Shown one piece after another: positions 20,545 to 34,100 of a DNA stretch of 64,000 bases. Each line of letters starts with the position of its first letter. The first letter of the stretch is position 1. The translations under genes were made by a program, and so were the position numbers. Source of the DNA: Leishmania infantum JPCM5 (taxonomy: Eukaryota; Euglenozoa; Kinetoplastea; Trypanosomatida; Trypanosomatidae); contig NC_009420.2 in assembly GCF_000002875.2 (NCBI RefSeq), forward strand, positions 2,418,320-2,482,319, written 5' to 3'. Below the pieces are notes generated by a model that was not told where the DNA came from, did no database searches, and saw nothing but the letters and a program-made list of their open reading frames with translations.

Positions 20545-22129
20545 CCGCGCTAGACGAAGAAGAAGAGAGAGCCACAAAGGCAAACGAAAATGAAAGATGA
20601 CGGCAACGCCCACGCCCGTTGCGGGTAAACAAAAAGAAGACGGCAGAGACACAAGAAGCGATGCAAGAGATGAGTAGCAGCACCAGACCGGGATAACGAG
20701 TCAGCCTGCCTCGATGGCTGAGCAAACGAGCAGGGAAAAAAAACAGTGTTGTGGTGGCCCGTTTCGATATGTTTAGCACCGCTCCGTCCTTTGCTCGGTT
20801 GTTTCCCTCTGCAATCGCCGAGCAAACCCCAAAAGACAACAACAATGGTTGCACGCAGCAACAAATTACGCACGCACACACACGTTGCTAGATGCGAGGG
20901 ATGGGTAGATGATTGAATGCGCTGATATGTGCGCGGTCGCCGCGGAAGAAGCGGAGAGACGTTTTTGCGGCTGGCTTTAACCGGTGATGCACGCTGTTCT
21001 TTTTTTCGTTCTCCTTTTCGTGTGTGTGTGTGTGTCAACGTGACGAAGGGGAGCGCAGCGCGTTTTGAGGGGGGGAAGAAAGTTAGTCGCGCACAGACGC
21101 CTACCCGTGGAGCTCGACGCACGTGTATGACCCTCTCAATTTGAAACCAAGGGGGAAAGAAACACGTCGGGGTGTTCTGTTCTTCTTTCAGGTGCAAAAG
21201 ATGCTGTTGGAAGTGGATGGGAGGGAGAGAGAGGGAGGGCGCTTTCCGATGGTTCTGTGAGTGGTAGGTGAGGCAGGGTTAGTGTGCCCGCTTGGCGCCA
21301 TGTTTCAAGCGCACAGGGGAGAGAAGTTCAACGGAAAGCGGGAAAGAGATGGCGACAGCGGTGACGGATGTATGTAGAATACCAAGTAATCAGACTCCTC
21401 GAGAAGAGATGAAAATGAAATCATCCGATCCACGTCAACCACCACTCCGTGCAGAAGTGGAGCGTAGCTCGGGCGACTGCGTCGAACGCGCACTGAAAAC
21501 TTAAGTGGAGACACAAGGCACGCCGCAGCGTCACCGTGGATGAGAGGAGCAAGGGCAAGAGTGTTCGACCCGGGTATGGAAGAAAGAGTAAACTTGCCAG
21601 CGGAGCGGCCCACGGCGCGTCGGCGTATGATGCCATCGAGAAAGCAACAACAAACGAAATTGACGAGAACGGAAGCAAAGAGGACGCGGAAAAAACAACG
21701 AGTTTTCAACTCACTGACACTCCGAGAGACGAGGTGACAGCGCATCGGCAACGGTGAGTGGCGGCCGTGCTGGAAGTTTCGAAAACGCCTAACCCACATG
21801 AACGCATTCGAAAACCCTGTCCGCTGTCGCTGGTCTACATCACAGCGCATGCAAAAAGCGAGAGACCACAAGATCTTCGCGTCAGCGTGGCAGTGCGTTT
21901 CCTCGAAGGGGAGCAACCAAAAAGAGCCGCAAAGAGCGATGGGCGCATAGAGTGAAAGGGACACGGAGAGGGGGCGGGTACGAGCGAAAAGCCAGCGTGA
22001 ACACGAGAACAGGCATGGCGGTCACAGCGCAAAACATGCCGTCTCTCCCGCGTCTTCGCGGTCGCTGAAGGGAGGAGGAGGAGAAGGGGAGGCGGCGCAA
22101 ACAAAACGGCCCAGGCTCTATGTGCCCTG
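20545..22129. other. Intergenic region between PEX11-family and HECT ligase genes
   Basis: No gene is supported. It holds the 5' side of the PEX11-family gene and the 3' UTR of the HECT ligase gene, with several pyrimidine tracts on the minus strand. Confidence 0.55.
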
Positions 22130-25100
22130 TTATTCATTCTCCGAGTTGGGCGGTATGATGTCCTGCTGGCCATCGTCCAGGGCGACGGACAGTTGTGGGC
22201 CCTCGTCCTCGTCCACAACGCGAGCGTTGAAGTCGGTGTCCATATCAGCGCAGTTCTCGATGCTGTAGTAGAGCTTCCGCTTCATCACCTCTAGTGTGCT
22301 GTAGTCGGGCACCTCAATCGCGAAAAAGCACGTCGCCGCACGTGGAAGAACCGTGTCGGCATCGGCCTGCGTGGTGAGGGGCAGAATGCGCAGCTTCACC
22401 GGCATCCGATCGCGTCCTGACACAAAGCGGAGGAAGAGTCGCCGCTGCAGCGGCGTGGCCTCCTCCAGAGCCTTCCATAGCAGCTGCACACGCCGATCCT
22501 CGCTTGTCAACCCTTCATACGAGGCTCCCTTGCGCAGCTCCTCTGGCGTGTAGTCCGCCTGCCCACACACGCGCAGCTCCAACTCCTCTGGGGTCAAGAG
22601 CAACACGGCCACCTCCGGCACCACGGAAAGCAGTCCCTCTCGCATTTTATGCAGCTGCAAGTCGAACTCGTGGAGTCGCGCCTGCAGCAACGCCTCGGCG
22701 TACTCGCTGCTGCGCGCCAACGTCACCCGCGTCTGGGCGCCTCCCTCAATCAATTCCTTCGTCGAGTGGTCGCTCAGCTGTGTCACGAAGAACTCCTCAC
22801 CGAAGACGTCCTCGAACAGCTCCGTCTCGGTGCCCCCTGACTCATCCGCGTCCGCCACCGCTGCAGCCGCGTGTGTGGCGCTGAGGACGCGGAACTCACG
22901 AACGCACTGCACACAGATCACATCCACCTGCTCCACCTCCGCCTCTGTGATGGGGTAGGCGCACAGGTAGCGCCACACCAGAGGCGGCAGGAATAAATCG
23001 AGAGGGTCCTCACTCCGCAGCGCACCACCCATCAGCTTTCCAATGAACGCAAACGCCTCTAGGTCGTAGGCGGAACGGGCAGAAGCGGCCGGCACGTACG
23101 CCTCGCGGTGGCTTCCAGTGTTGTGCACATGGTTTGCGGTGGGCACAAAGAACGGCAAACGGCCGGACATGAGCTCGCGGCACATCTCGCTCAGATGCTC
23201 GCGGAACGGACCGCCCGCGTCCTCGGCGCCCTCGCCAAGGAAGACGGTGCTCCAGAAGCGTTGATGAGTCTGAAAAATGCGCGACGACTGGGAGCCCAGC
23301 AGCGCGAAGGTTTGACCGAAAACAGAAGACTTGACCGACTGCCTCTCCGCGTGCGCCTTGGCACGGTTAATGCAGATGCGGTACTGCTCGGAGCGCACTG
23401 AGGACACGGTAAGCACACTCTCGACAAGCTTTCGCCGCACTGCGCGGAACAGCAGCGTGCGCAGCGACAGAAACAAAAGCGTCATGAGCGTTGGGTGGGT
23501 GGTGTTGAGGGACAGAAACGGAAGAAGGGCGTGCACAACTTTGCTGACGGCTTTCAGCACCTTGAACATATCCCACGCGCGCTCCGCCACCGCAGCCGCG
23601 CTGACCCCGCCGCTGTTGTCGGGGTACGCAAAGGTGGCGAGGTAGTGGGCCAGCTCATCCTCGGCGTTCTTCGTGAACGACTTCGTGACGTCGCTCGAGA
23701 AGTTGTCGATGGCGTGGACGACAAGGCGATATGGAAGCAAGTTCTTCTCAAAAGTGTCCATGGACCATGACCGTGCCGCTGGTGTCGGTGCAGTGGCTGG
23801 CGTACGTGGGGCAAAAGGAGCTCTGTCGACAGCCACGGCAGCGGTCGCGCTGGCGCCCATCGCGGGGTGCACGCTGCGCAGCACTCGCCACGCCTCCTGC
23901 ATCGCTGCCATGCGCTGCTGCGTACTCGCCGCCGAGGCGTTGTTGTAGAACGTGTCCATCCGTTCATTCCACGAGTCCGGCACACCGAGCGGGCTGAAGC
24001 CCTCCGGCTTGTATTTGAATGGCGAGGAGCCGAAGTTGAAGCTCACGGCACCTCCAGAGCGGAGCGACACAGCCGGGACGTAATAAAGCCCCTGCGGGAT
24101 GCCGCGAAAGGTGCACGTCTCGGTCAGAGGGGATCGGGACTCGAGAGCAGAGGCGCCGGTGATGGGGCGGCCGTTCAGGAAGAAGCTTAGTTCGCCGTGG
24201 GCCATGTCCACGGCGCAGCCCACCACGTCCCCGGCAGCCCATCGCCGCGGCGTGTTCACCGGTTCCGGTACCCCGCGATGCCACATCACGCGCCGAAACA
24301 GGTCAACCGACCACGAGGTGGAAGAGTCTCCGACGCCGTGGCCATTGCCGTGCGGCGCCTCACCTTTCTGCATCCACCCGATCTGCATCAGCCCCTGGGT
24401 CCGCAAGGTCACCTCAAAGTACCAGGCGCCGGCCCCCACCGCGCAGTCCCCCGTCACGGTCTCGAAATCGAGACCGGTGTTCTTCACGTCCTCCATGTTC
24501 ACCTGCACGTTTGCGGAGGCCTGCACTGACACGTGGGCCGGGCCCACCCGCTCCGTGGAACCGGCAAACGGGTCGGCCTCCTCGTAGTAGAACGGTGGCA
24601 GGGGATACCGGCCACCGGTGAGGAGGTGGGCGGCGAGGTCCTGCAGTGAGCGCATCTGGTTGTATGGGAACATCGTGCCCAGAGAAAGGTTGGCCGGGTC
24701 CAAGGGCAAACAGCCAGACGGCACCTCGTGCTCGAAGTAGGCCGCCCCAAAATTGAGCGACACCGAGTCCGCCTGCCCCATCGACACATATGGGTAGTAG
24801 GCAACTGATGCTGAGCTGCGCTCCACCGAGCGGTGACTAGGGTGATGACTGCTGTGGCTACTGTCACCACCCTCGTGCCGCGCCCCCGCTCCGTTGGAAG
24901 GGCCCATATCTTCGCCGCTGTTGTAGATAGAGGGTATCGTGGAAGAAGGTGAGGGGGAGGCAGCAGCGGCGCCTTCGCTGGGGGCGGCCTCTGGCCCAAA
25001 AGTGAAGCTCACCGCCTGGACCCCGTTCACGAGAATCGTGCACCGCTGCGCCGGTATGTCAATGACGATTCCCAGATAGTCCCTGCTGAACCACAGCGGC

Positions 25101-28100
25101 GTGCTTAGCGGTCTCTGCTGCAAAGGCGGTTGCTGCTGCTCCGCACAGTGAAACGCACCAGTGCAGCCGTTGAAGGTGACTGGATCGCGCCCCTGCATTG
25201 CAGCGCTCGTCAGCGGCAGCGGCGTCTCCTGGTCAGCGAAGACAGAGGACGGGATAGGCAACACACCAACTGAAAGGTCGCCTGTTCCGCCGATTCGCAG
25301 CTCGTAGTACCATCTACCAGCCGTGAGCGGCACCCCCGCCACCACTGAGCCTCCCGTGCCATCGCTCCGCAAAATGCACACCCCGTCGCCGCTCCATTCG
25401 AGCGAGAGACTCTGTGGGTTGCGAACCTTCTGGATGCTCACTCGGTCTGCGGCAGTGTCGCGCTGGCGGTACAGCTGCATTTGCTCTTGTCGGTGGCGCA
25501 GGAAATCCACCGTGGCCGCACTCTCCTCTGCGCTGGCGTCCGTCGGCAACGGTGCACCCTCCGCAGTGGCCCTATCATAAGCACCAGAGACCATGCTTGG
25601 TGGGGAGCATTCGGGCGCTTGCGCCGTTCGCGCGGCCTGCCAGCACTGGGCTGCATCCCGCTGCATGACGTAGCTCTCCATGCTCATCTGGATGAAGCGG
25701 CCCAGCACGCGCTGTGTAGGGAGGCGACGGCGGTAGTGGCGCAAGGCCATGCGGCGAACGTCGTGCAGGAGCAACGGCAATGACAGCGGCGGCGGAGTCG
25801 TGCGGAAGCGCTGGCTGAACAAAAGCAGGTGGTTGAGGCAGGTGAAAGCGAGGAGTCGTGTTTTGCTAGTGTTCCGCTGCGCCACGGTGCGCAGAGCCAT
25901 GAGGCACTCCACCGACCAAACGTACGCCACCGCGGAGCTCGCCGGTGAGTCGAGTGTGAGAAAGACGGAGAGCGCGCTTCGAAAGATACGCATCGCCCGC
26001 AGCTGCGGTTGGTAATCGTGAACGACAGCGATGCGATGGCCCCAGTTGGACGACTCCGCTGCCGATCGCACCGTCAAGAAGAACTGTGGCAAGCACACCT
26101 CAAACGAAGAGAGTGCCGTGCTGCAAAACTCGGATAGCATCGCACCCAACGTTCGGTCAGCGGAGACGGTTACAAGTCGCCAGCTCGCCACGCTCCGTTC
26201 ATCCACAAACACAGCGTAGGAGCGCTGCCCTGCCACTTGCACCTCGTACACATTCGAGGCAAACGGCCGCTGAGGGTGCGCCGACTCAAATATGCGAGCG
26301 TGCGGCGGCCGCTGGGCAATTCGGAGCAGCTCCGCCAGCAACGCATTCCCCATCTCCCACATCACCTTCACTTTCGCGGCATCCTCGGTGCGGTCGCTGC
26401 TCACGCGGCACAGAGAAAGCCACATCTCGTCCAGCAGCGTTGCCATATCCTTGCCTGACGTCGAAACAGCCCAGTCTGCCAACCGCGCTACGCAGGCATC
26501 GTCCTTGAGGACTTGCATGGTGTGCTGATCCGATTCGGACAAGCCGTGAGAAGACTTCGCCACGCAGCACACCGCGTGGGCCAAAATGTGTGCGCTGTAG
26601 AAGGCTGCCAGTTGGTGATAGCAACTTGCGCAGATGCTGAGCAGCTGCTCACGAGACTGGGAGCGCTTCTTGTGCCACAGCACAGACTGCTGCGACGGCA
26701 ACGGCTCACTAAGTACGCGAAGGTCGGTCTCTTCCGACTCCGTGCCAAAGTCCAGCTCCTGCGCGCACGCCTCGCGAGCCTGGATGTGGCGAGCGGCTGC
26801 CTCTTCGGACTCGTCAAGGTAGCCCACGTCCCCCTCCGTCCAGACGTCCAGCACAACCGATGCGGCAGCCTTTGCCGCGTTCTCGACACCGGTTCGCGTC
26901 GTCTTCAGCAGCAGCGCCAGATGTGACTCCAAAAACATCGACAAAGACGAGTTCAGGCGTCGCAGCTGCTCCACCATGGCCGGCCGCAAGGCGAGCTCAT
27001 ACACTCGAAAGTTCTTGATGTCACCGATGAAGGCGCTGGAGCCGAGTTGCTGAGGAATGCCCCCGAGTCGCAGCTCCTCCTGCAAAAGAGAGCCACCGCC
27101 AGTCTTCATCGGCCGGGAGTCGAGCAGCAGGCCGCCACGGAAGAGAGACAGGGTAGTGCCGGATTGCACAAAGGTGACGCGGATCCACGTGTTGAGGTCA
27201 GTCTCAGACAAGGCAAATGAGCAAATCGTTGCCGGGTCGGCAGGGTCCAACTCCGCTTCGCCGCCAGGGAAGCACGGAAACCACCCAAACTCCAAGTTGC
27301 CCCTCGTAATGCGGGCCACCATCTCCAGCGCCGTCGCAGCCGAGCCGCCGCGCAGCATCTGCGCAAAGAGGATTTGATGACGCTCTATGTTCGTCATGCG
27401 CAGTGCAAGATCCACGGTGAAGCTCAGCCCCACCGCGGCACCAGCCACCAAACGCACACACCCGCCGTTGAAGTGAATCGTGTCGAACATTTCTCGCTCG
27501 GTTGGCAAAAACAGGGCATCTGGCGTAGAGGACGCCGAAAGCCGCGACTCCGTCTGCGCGAGAGCGATGGTGGCAAGCCTAGACGGCCCTGCGTCTTCGT
27601 CATCAGCGCCGTCCTCCTCGTCGAGGTCGTCCATCCCGTGTAGGGGGTACGGGGAGCGTGTACCGAACTCGGAGTCACCGTCGTCCTCCGGGTCACTGCC
27701 CTCGTCGTCCTCTTCCTCGTAGGTCATGTCCGGCACGTCGGGGACGGGGCCCAGCAGATGGTGACGCAGAGAGTCGAGGGCTGCAAAGGTCCGCAGCCTC
27801 ATCGATGAAGGGGCCGTAGGGGAAGCGACGCTGTCGCCAACCCGCACGAGGCTGCACCCTGCGTTCCCTCGAGATCCCAGCTGCTCCCTCTCGTCGCTGC
27901 CAACCCCAATTCCGCGGTCCGTCCGCATCGCGCTGAGCGAGTTTCGGAGCAGCCCCCGCCGCTGCCGGTACTGAAGCAGGCCCCACAAGCTCAGCACGAG
28001 CTCTAACCGAACCTGGTCCATGTTGGACGCGACATCGTTGGCCATGCCGGTCAGCACCGAGAGAGAGTCAATCAGCTGCGGCGACACCGACACAACGTGG

Positions 28101-31100
28101 CGTTCCGCACAGCGAACCAGCACGCAGGACAGCTGGGCGACAAGACACACATCCTCACTCGACCGTGTCGCCGGCGTCACCGTTACAAACCACACTTGTG
28201 CCAGATGCGCCACCGCCTCGGCGAGCTCCAGGTGTGCCTTGTCCCCCTTGATGGGAAAGGTGTCAGTGGGAGGCTCGTCCCCACCCAGGGTGGCGTGCAC
28301 GAAACGCAGCGGGAGCCTCTTGATGACGTGAGTAGCCATGGCGGGCTGCGCGGTTGTCGAGGCTTTCACCGCCGCCTTTGACGCGTCGCCTGCATGCACC
28401 TCCAGAACCTCGCACATCTCCTCCGACCACGAGGGGTGCAGGAGCAGCACAGGTGCGATGGTATGCGTGGAGAGATGTGCCATAACCGTATCACCCGGTA
28501 CAGCCAGTCGGGGTATGCCACCAAGGATGGCAAGGCCGAGCAGAATGTCACGCGTGTTGGTTTTGTCGTAACTACCCTTTCCCTGATCCCCTTCAGGAAT
28601 CTGCGGGCCGGCTTTCAGCGTGTGCTGGAGCCACGCCTGTAACTCCGTCTGCCATGCGTGATGGCTGCGCTCGTCGCGGTCGTTGTTGAGGTGCTGCAGC
28701 AGCGACAACGCGAGCCAGTGAGCCGTGTCGCAGGAAGTTACCACGCTCAAGTTTGCGCTGCTCTCCACAACATGCCGAGTTTCGGAGGCGGACATGCGCG
28801 CGTCGTCAGTGGTAATGATGCAGCTTGCCAACTGAAGGAGCACTTGAAGGAAGTTGGGCAGCGATGGAGGAGATGGCCAGGCAGTTTCGGCATTGGCCGG
28901 CGCGGCGCGCGCCGCACGCGAGCTCGGCGTGGTGGAGCTTGTAGCATCCACCTTTCTCGGATTGCCATTTGGAGCGGGAACGAGAACAACTGTCGGTGGT
29001 GTTAGATACATCGTGTAGTACCACGCCATTAAAAGCGCCGTCACCGCCTCGCTCTCCTCAGCGCTGAAGAGGGCGACACGTGAGGTGGTCAAGAGCCACC
29101 GCGTCGCCATCTTCGCAAGCAGCGCTGCAACGCGGCTGGTGTGGATGGCGATGACGTCTCCTGGCACGCCGCGAAGAAACTTGCACAGGAGTGTCAAATG
29201 GCCGAGCAAGGTTGTCACATAGCGCGCTGGAAGCGGCAGCTGTGAAAGGCTCACCTCTGCCGAGGAGGCCAAGGCGCCCACGAGAGCATCGAGACAGCGC
29301 CCCACCGTTTCCGCGAGCTCTGGCATCGACGTGGGTGCAATGAAGGCGACCTGAGACGCAGCCTCGCCGATCACCTTCGCCGCGCGCATAGATAAGAGAC
29401 GGAACGCATCCCATCCGTCCCATGAGACCTCCAACTCCAAACGCGGGCCCAAGTGGCGCGCGCCGGAAGCTAGTTCTGTTGGCGACACCACGCGCGAAGA
29501 AGCTCCGGCGCCTTTTACAGGCCAGGTCTGGTAAACAAACGGGCGAGCCCCAAAGTTCACGAGAACACAGCCTTTTCCCTTCATGCCTATGAGCGGGCTG
29601 AGCTGCTCCGACGTCACCAGAGCCTTGACGGAGTGAACAGACTTGCCGTTACGGGTCCAGAAAATGTCGCCCGCCTCGCGGTCCCAACCACAGCCGACAA
29701 CGTCACCCATACCGAAGGTAGAGCCGATTACGCGCGCGTTGCGGTTGTTGTATACGGCCCCTTCCAGTCCGTCGTACGCGAATGAGTCTGGGTTCCAGCC
29801 TGGCATCTGCGAGAGGCTGTAGTCCGCCGGCCCCAGACCAACGCTCACGTACCCGCCCTGGTACAGATCCACCACGTGAACCTCGTAGTAGTACGATGCT
29901 GCTTCCTTGCGTACCGACTTCGTCCAGGTGCATGGCGCGACGCAGCTGCCGCGGCCGCCGGAGGAGCGCAGCGTCAGGCCGGCAGCCCCGACCGTCATGG
30001 TGGAGGCACACCCGATCGGAGAGAGTTTCGTGGCCCGCAGCGCCCGCGGCAGAGAGCCGTTCACTCGCTCATACAGCAGCTCCGGGGACCCGTCAGCAGT
30101 CCAGAGACGGCGCATCACCTCGGCGGAGGCACTGGTGGTTCGCAACTTGCGCAAATCTGTGCGTCGGAACGGACAGGAAAAAAGGGCAGCCAACAGCAGC
30201 ACCCACGGCTGCGCCTGCTTCCCCACCTCCTCGTACGCCTTCACAGCCGCCTCAAGAAGCAGAAAGAAGGCGCTTTGCAGTCGAGTGAGCTGCTCCACTG
30301 AGCATCCATCGACGCCGTCAGCGTAGTGCCAGCCGCACAGGGTCCGCGCAATGACAGGGTGCAGCACACGCGCAAGCAGCGCACTGTGCCGCGCCTCCTC
30401 GGTGAGCTGCCACAGAAGCTGGAGGCCAACAAGGCGATACTGCGCCTTCTTCGAACGCCACGCCACGGCGCTCTCCATCTCTGACGTACTCATCTCACTT
30501 TGGAAGCAGGCAATGATCTCGGCGCCGACGTTCAGGTCTGCCGCTTCCTCACGCGACGACATGAGCGCCTTAAGTTGCCGCATGGCCTTCCAGCTCTTGA
30601 AGAGCCGCCGCCACTTCTGCCGCTGCGTCAATTGTGCAGCATGCGAATTAGATGCGCTGCTGGCGCGGGTCCTCGACGAGGCAGAGGAAGAAGTCGCTCC
30701 CGCCTGCCCCGTGCCGACCTCGTCGTCGCCCACCTCAGCGATCGGCTCGAACAAGGCCAGAAAAACAGCGCGCTCCCGCATCTTAGTAACGTACTCCTTC
30801 GACTCCTGCCGCTTCGACAGACACCACGGCCGCAGCTTGAGCACCAGCTGGAACGCAGGGAGAAGGCTCTCGGGAGTGGCCTCACGCAACGCCTGCGTCG
30901 GCAGTAGCAGTGCACAGCAGGCAGCCATCACCTGCCGCTCCGTTTCGCGCAGCTGCTCATCACGCACTACACGTAACGCCGAGACGTCCTTCATCTGCAG
31001 CTCCTCAAACACACGGCTAAGCACACCGACGCCGCCTTGAAGATTCTTGATGAGAGCGTCGCGCTCTGTATTCAGGCGGCGCTGACCGTTACGCAGCACG

Positions 31101-34100
31101 CTCAGGTACGGCGGTCTTGGCGACGCCGCAGCTGTTTGCTGCCCACCTTGTGCGGTAGACGCTGCCGCCGCCGCCGCCGCTACTGGCACCGCGTCCTGTG
31201 AGGAGGGGAGGGGGTTGAGCAACGTGCACCCTAGCTGGGCGAGCGAGTAGGTGAGGGCGACGCACAGACGCGAGGCCCAGCGCTTCGCCTCCTCGCCGGG
31301 AAAACGGTCGATCAGCACGAGGAGGGACTCTCGGCACTTTTGCAACGACACCGAGCACGCAGCAAGTGCGGATGTCGGGAGCAGTGGAAGGGATACAGCG
31401 AACGAGGCGAGCAGTGCTCCAATCGGGCTGAGCTGCACGCACTTGAGAAACGTCGCTTCCGCTTCGGGCAGCTGGCGCAACGCCGTCGACACAGCGTCGA
31501 CCATTTTCTCGCAGCACCGCAAGAGCGCGGTGCTGTAAACGCACTGCAAAGTCTCCAGCCGCGCCGCATCCCCGTCCATACCACAACCCGAAAGAAGCAC
31601 CTCCGCCAAAACCTCCAAGCAGTGGCTTGTCCGCAGCAGGCCGTCGACGCTCTTCACGCGCAGCGAGCGGTCCACTTGGTACATGGCCTCCATATATAGG
31701 GCAGAGAATAGAGAGGACAGCTGACAGGCGGGTTGTGAGGAGAGCAGATCGCAGCACGTGTGCAGAGAGCTATACAGCGTCAGCAGGCAGCAGTAGACCG
31801 TCTCTGCCGCAGGCGCTCGCAACTTGCCCGATTGTGCCTCCAGGAACAGCAGCCGGCCGCCCTCTGTCAGGAAACACTGGCAGCAGCATCGAAGGAGTGC
31901 GGAGGAAGACGGGGCATCCAAACAAGTGCAGCGAAGCGCAAACCGTATGATGGATTCGCGCAGATGCGACGTTGGCGTGGTCACCACAGAGCGATCCGTC
32001 TCCTCACCCTCCACCGCTGCCCGCAACAGCTGCTCCACTGAGTCGTAGCACCCGCCCACGCGAAGGGCAAAGTCGAGCGGTGAGCTGTACAGCCGCGCGA
32101 GCAGATTCACCTGAAGCAGAGTGCAGGCCTGCTGCACTAGATCGCGGTCACCCTGCGAAGTCTGTGCCGAATCAGCCTGCTGAGCCACCCCAAGGAGCAG
32201 GGTTAGCACGGCATCGTCAGGGTCAAGTACAAAAGGCGGAACGACTGAGGCCCAGGTGGATTGATCTGTCAAGTACTGCGCAGACCACAGAATCCGCTGC
32301 GCGTGTGCGGCGCTGCGCTCCAGGACGGCTTTTCCGCATTGCCACGAGGTGTCGTACGGCACATGTGGAGCAGCTTCAGTGTGGCCCGCATACGCCCACA
32401 TCTCCCACAGAAACACCTGCGGAGCGGCGCTAGTGGTGGCAGCAGCGGCAGCACCGCTCAAAGGCACCGCGACAGCGCAGCAACACAAGGATTTTCGTGC
32501 GGGGTCCGCAGAGACGCCCTTGACACACCAAGAGACTGGAAGCTCGACGCTACGCTGCGCTACAAGGCACCGCCGGTCACGCGCGTAGTCGAACACGCAC
32601 AGCGTGTGGTCAGAGCGCACGCCGGCGATGGTGTACGACTCCCGCGATGCCGCGAAGAAGACCTCGTCCGCCTCCTCGATCCAGGCCTGTGGCACAAAAT
32701 CAAGCACCTGCCGACTGTCGAGGGAATCCCCAAGGACTGGAAATGAACCCACTGCGCACCAATATGGCTCACCGTAGGGCAAGAGAGCGTGTTCGTGGTG
32801 CGGTGCGTAGTCCATGATCACATTGCCGTATCCTTCGTCGAGTGGGAAGTACGCACAGAGGCCGTCCTCGTTGCCCAGCAGCGGTCTCCGCGCATCTCGC
32901 GCGAGCTCCGCGGCTGTGCGAGTGTGCTGCCAAACGCGCACCTCCGCTGCCAATCCGATGAAGCTCTTGCCCACGACGCACTTGGCGTTTGCAATGGCGT
33001 TGGGTGAAACAAGGGCTGGCTGCCGACTGACCAGCTCGTGATCAAGCCAAAGCTCCCACGCCGCCCCGTTGAAGTTGAGAGCGACATGCCACCACCGTTC
33101 CAGCACGGACAGCTTGCCAGCGGAGTTGTACATCGCAAAAGACGGTCCTAAGCGCGGTGTGCGAGCACCGCCACGCCATCGAACCCCGTCGCCGACAGGC
33201 TCCAGCCCGAGAAGCACCTCCTCAACACTCTTGTCACCTATGGAAAGGAAAATCTGGTCCTTCGCCACGCTTCGCGGAAACACCCACATCTCAATGCAGA
33301 AGGGGTGAAACCTGTCCTTGAGAGTCACACGCCCCACCGCGACTGAAACGGACTTGGTAAAGTGGAAGGCAGTGCGACGTCTTGACGCCGCATTAAGCGA
33401 TGGATTGCGGAAAAGTGGGGCAAGCGTTATTGTCGACGCAGTGCCGAGGAGCGCCTCGACAGAGGTCTCGCCCACGTAGAGACAACCGCGCGTGCGCTGG
33501 GGAGGATGCGACGAAACAAGACAGCACAGCGTGTCCGTCCCCGTCACACAGAAGTGGAAGCGCACCTCCGCTAGCGGGAGGCCGGTTGTGCGCAGCGTTA
33601 GACGGCCATGACTCTCTCCATCCAGACCCTCTCGGCAAACGGAAAAGTGCCAGAAGTGCTCATCTCGCCCAAGAGCTCGTATGCACAGAGCAACAGCTTC
33701 GTTGAGGTGTAGAACAACATCCCCGCGCTGGCCCGGAAGCTGCTGCACGCTGCGCTGGATGAGACGCGTACCCATCGTACCCAAGGCCTCGTAGCGGGCA
33801 ACATGCGTGTCACCCAGAAGGAGAAGAGTGCGGCCGTGTGCCGAGCATTGCAACGAGTCCTTCGGCCGGAACTGAGCGGGCAGCACGAGCGTCTTGACAA
33901 GGAAATCAGACATGGTCGCCGTAGAGACACGGACGCACTGCGACGATGACTTGGGCGGAAACACGGCAGGGTCTAGAGTGAGAAGGGCGGAAGGTGCAAC
34001 TAGGCACTTCAGTAACAGGGACAGACAGCCGCTGCGCAGCGCCAAGCCAAGTTTTGTACGCGCGACCGCCACACGCAATTCATCACTCAATTCATCCTCG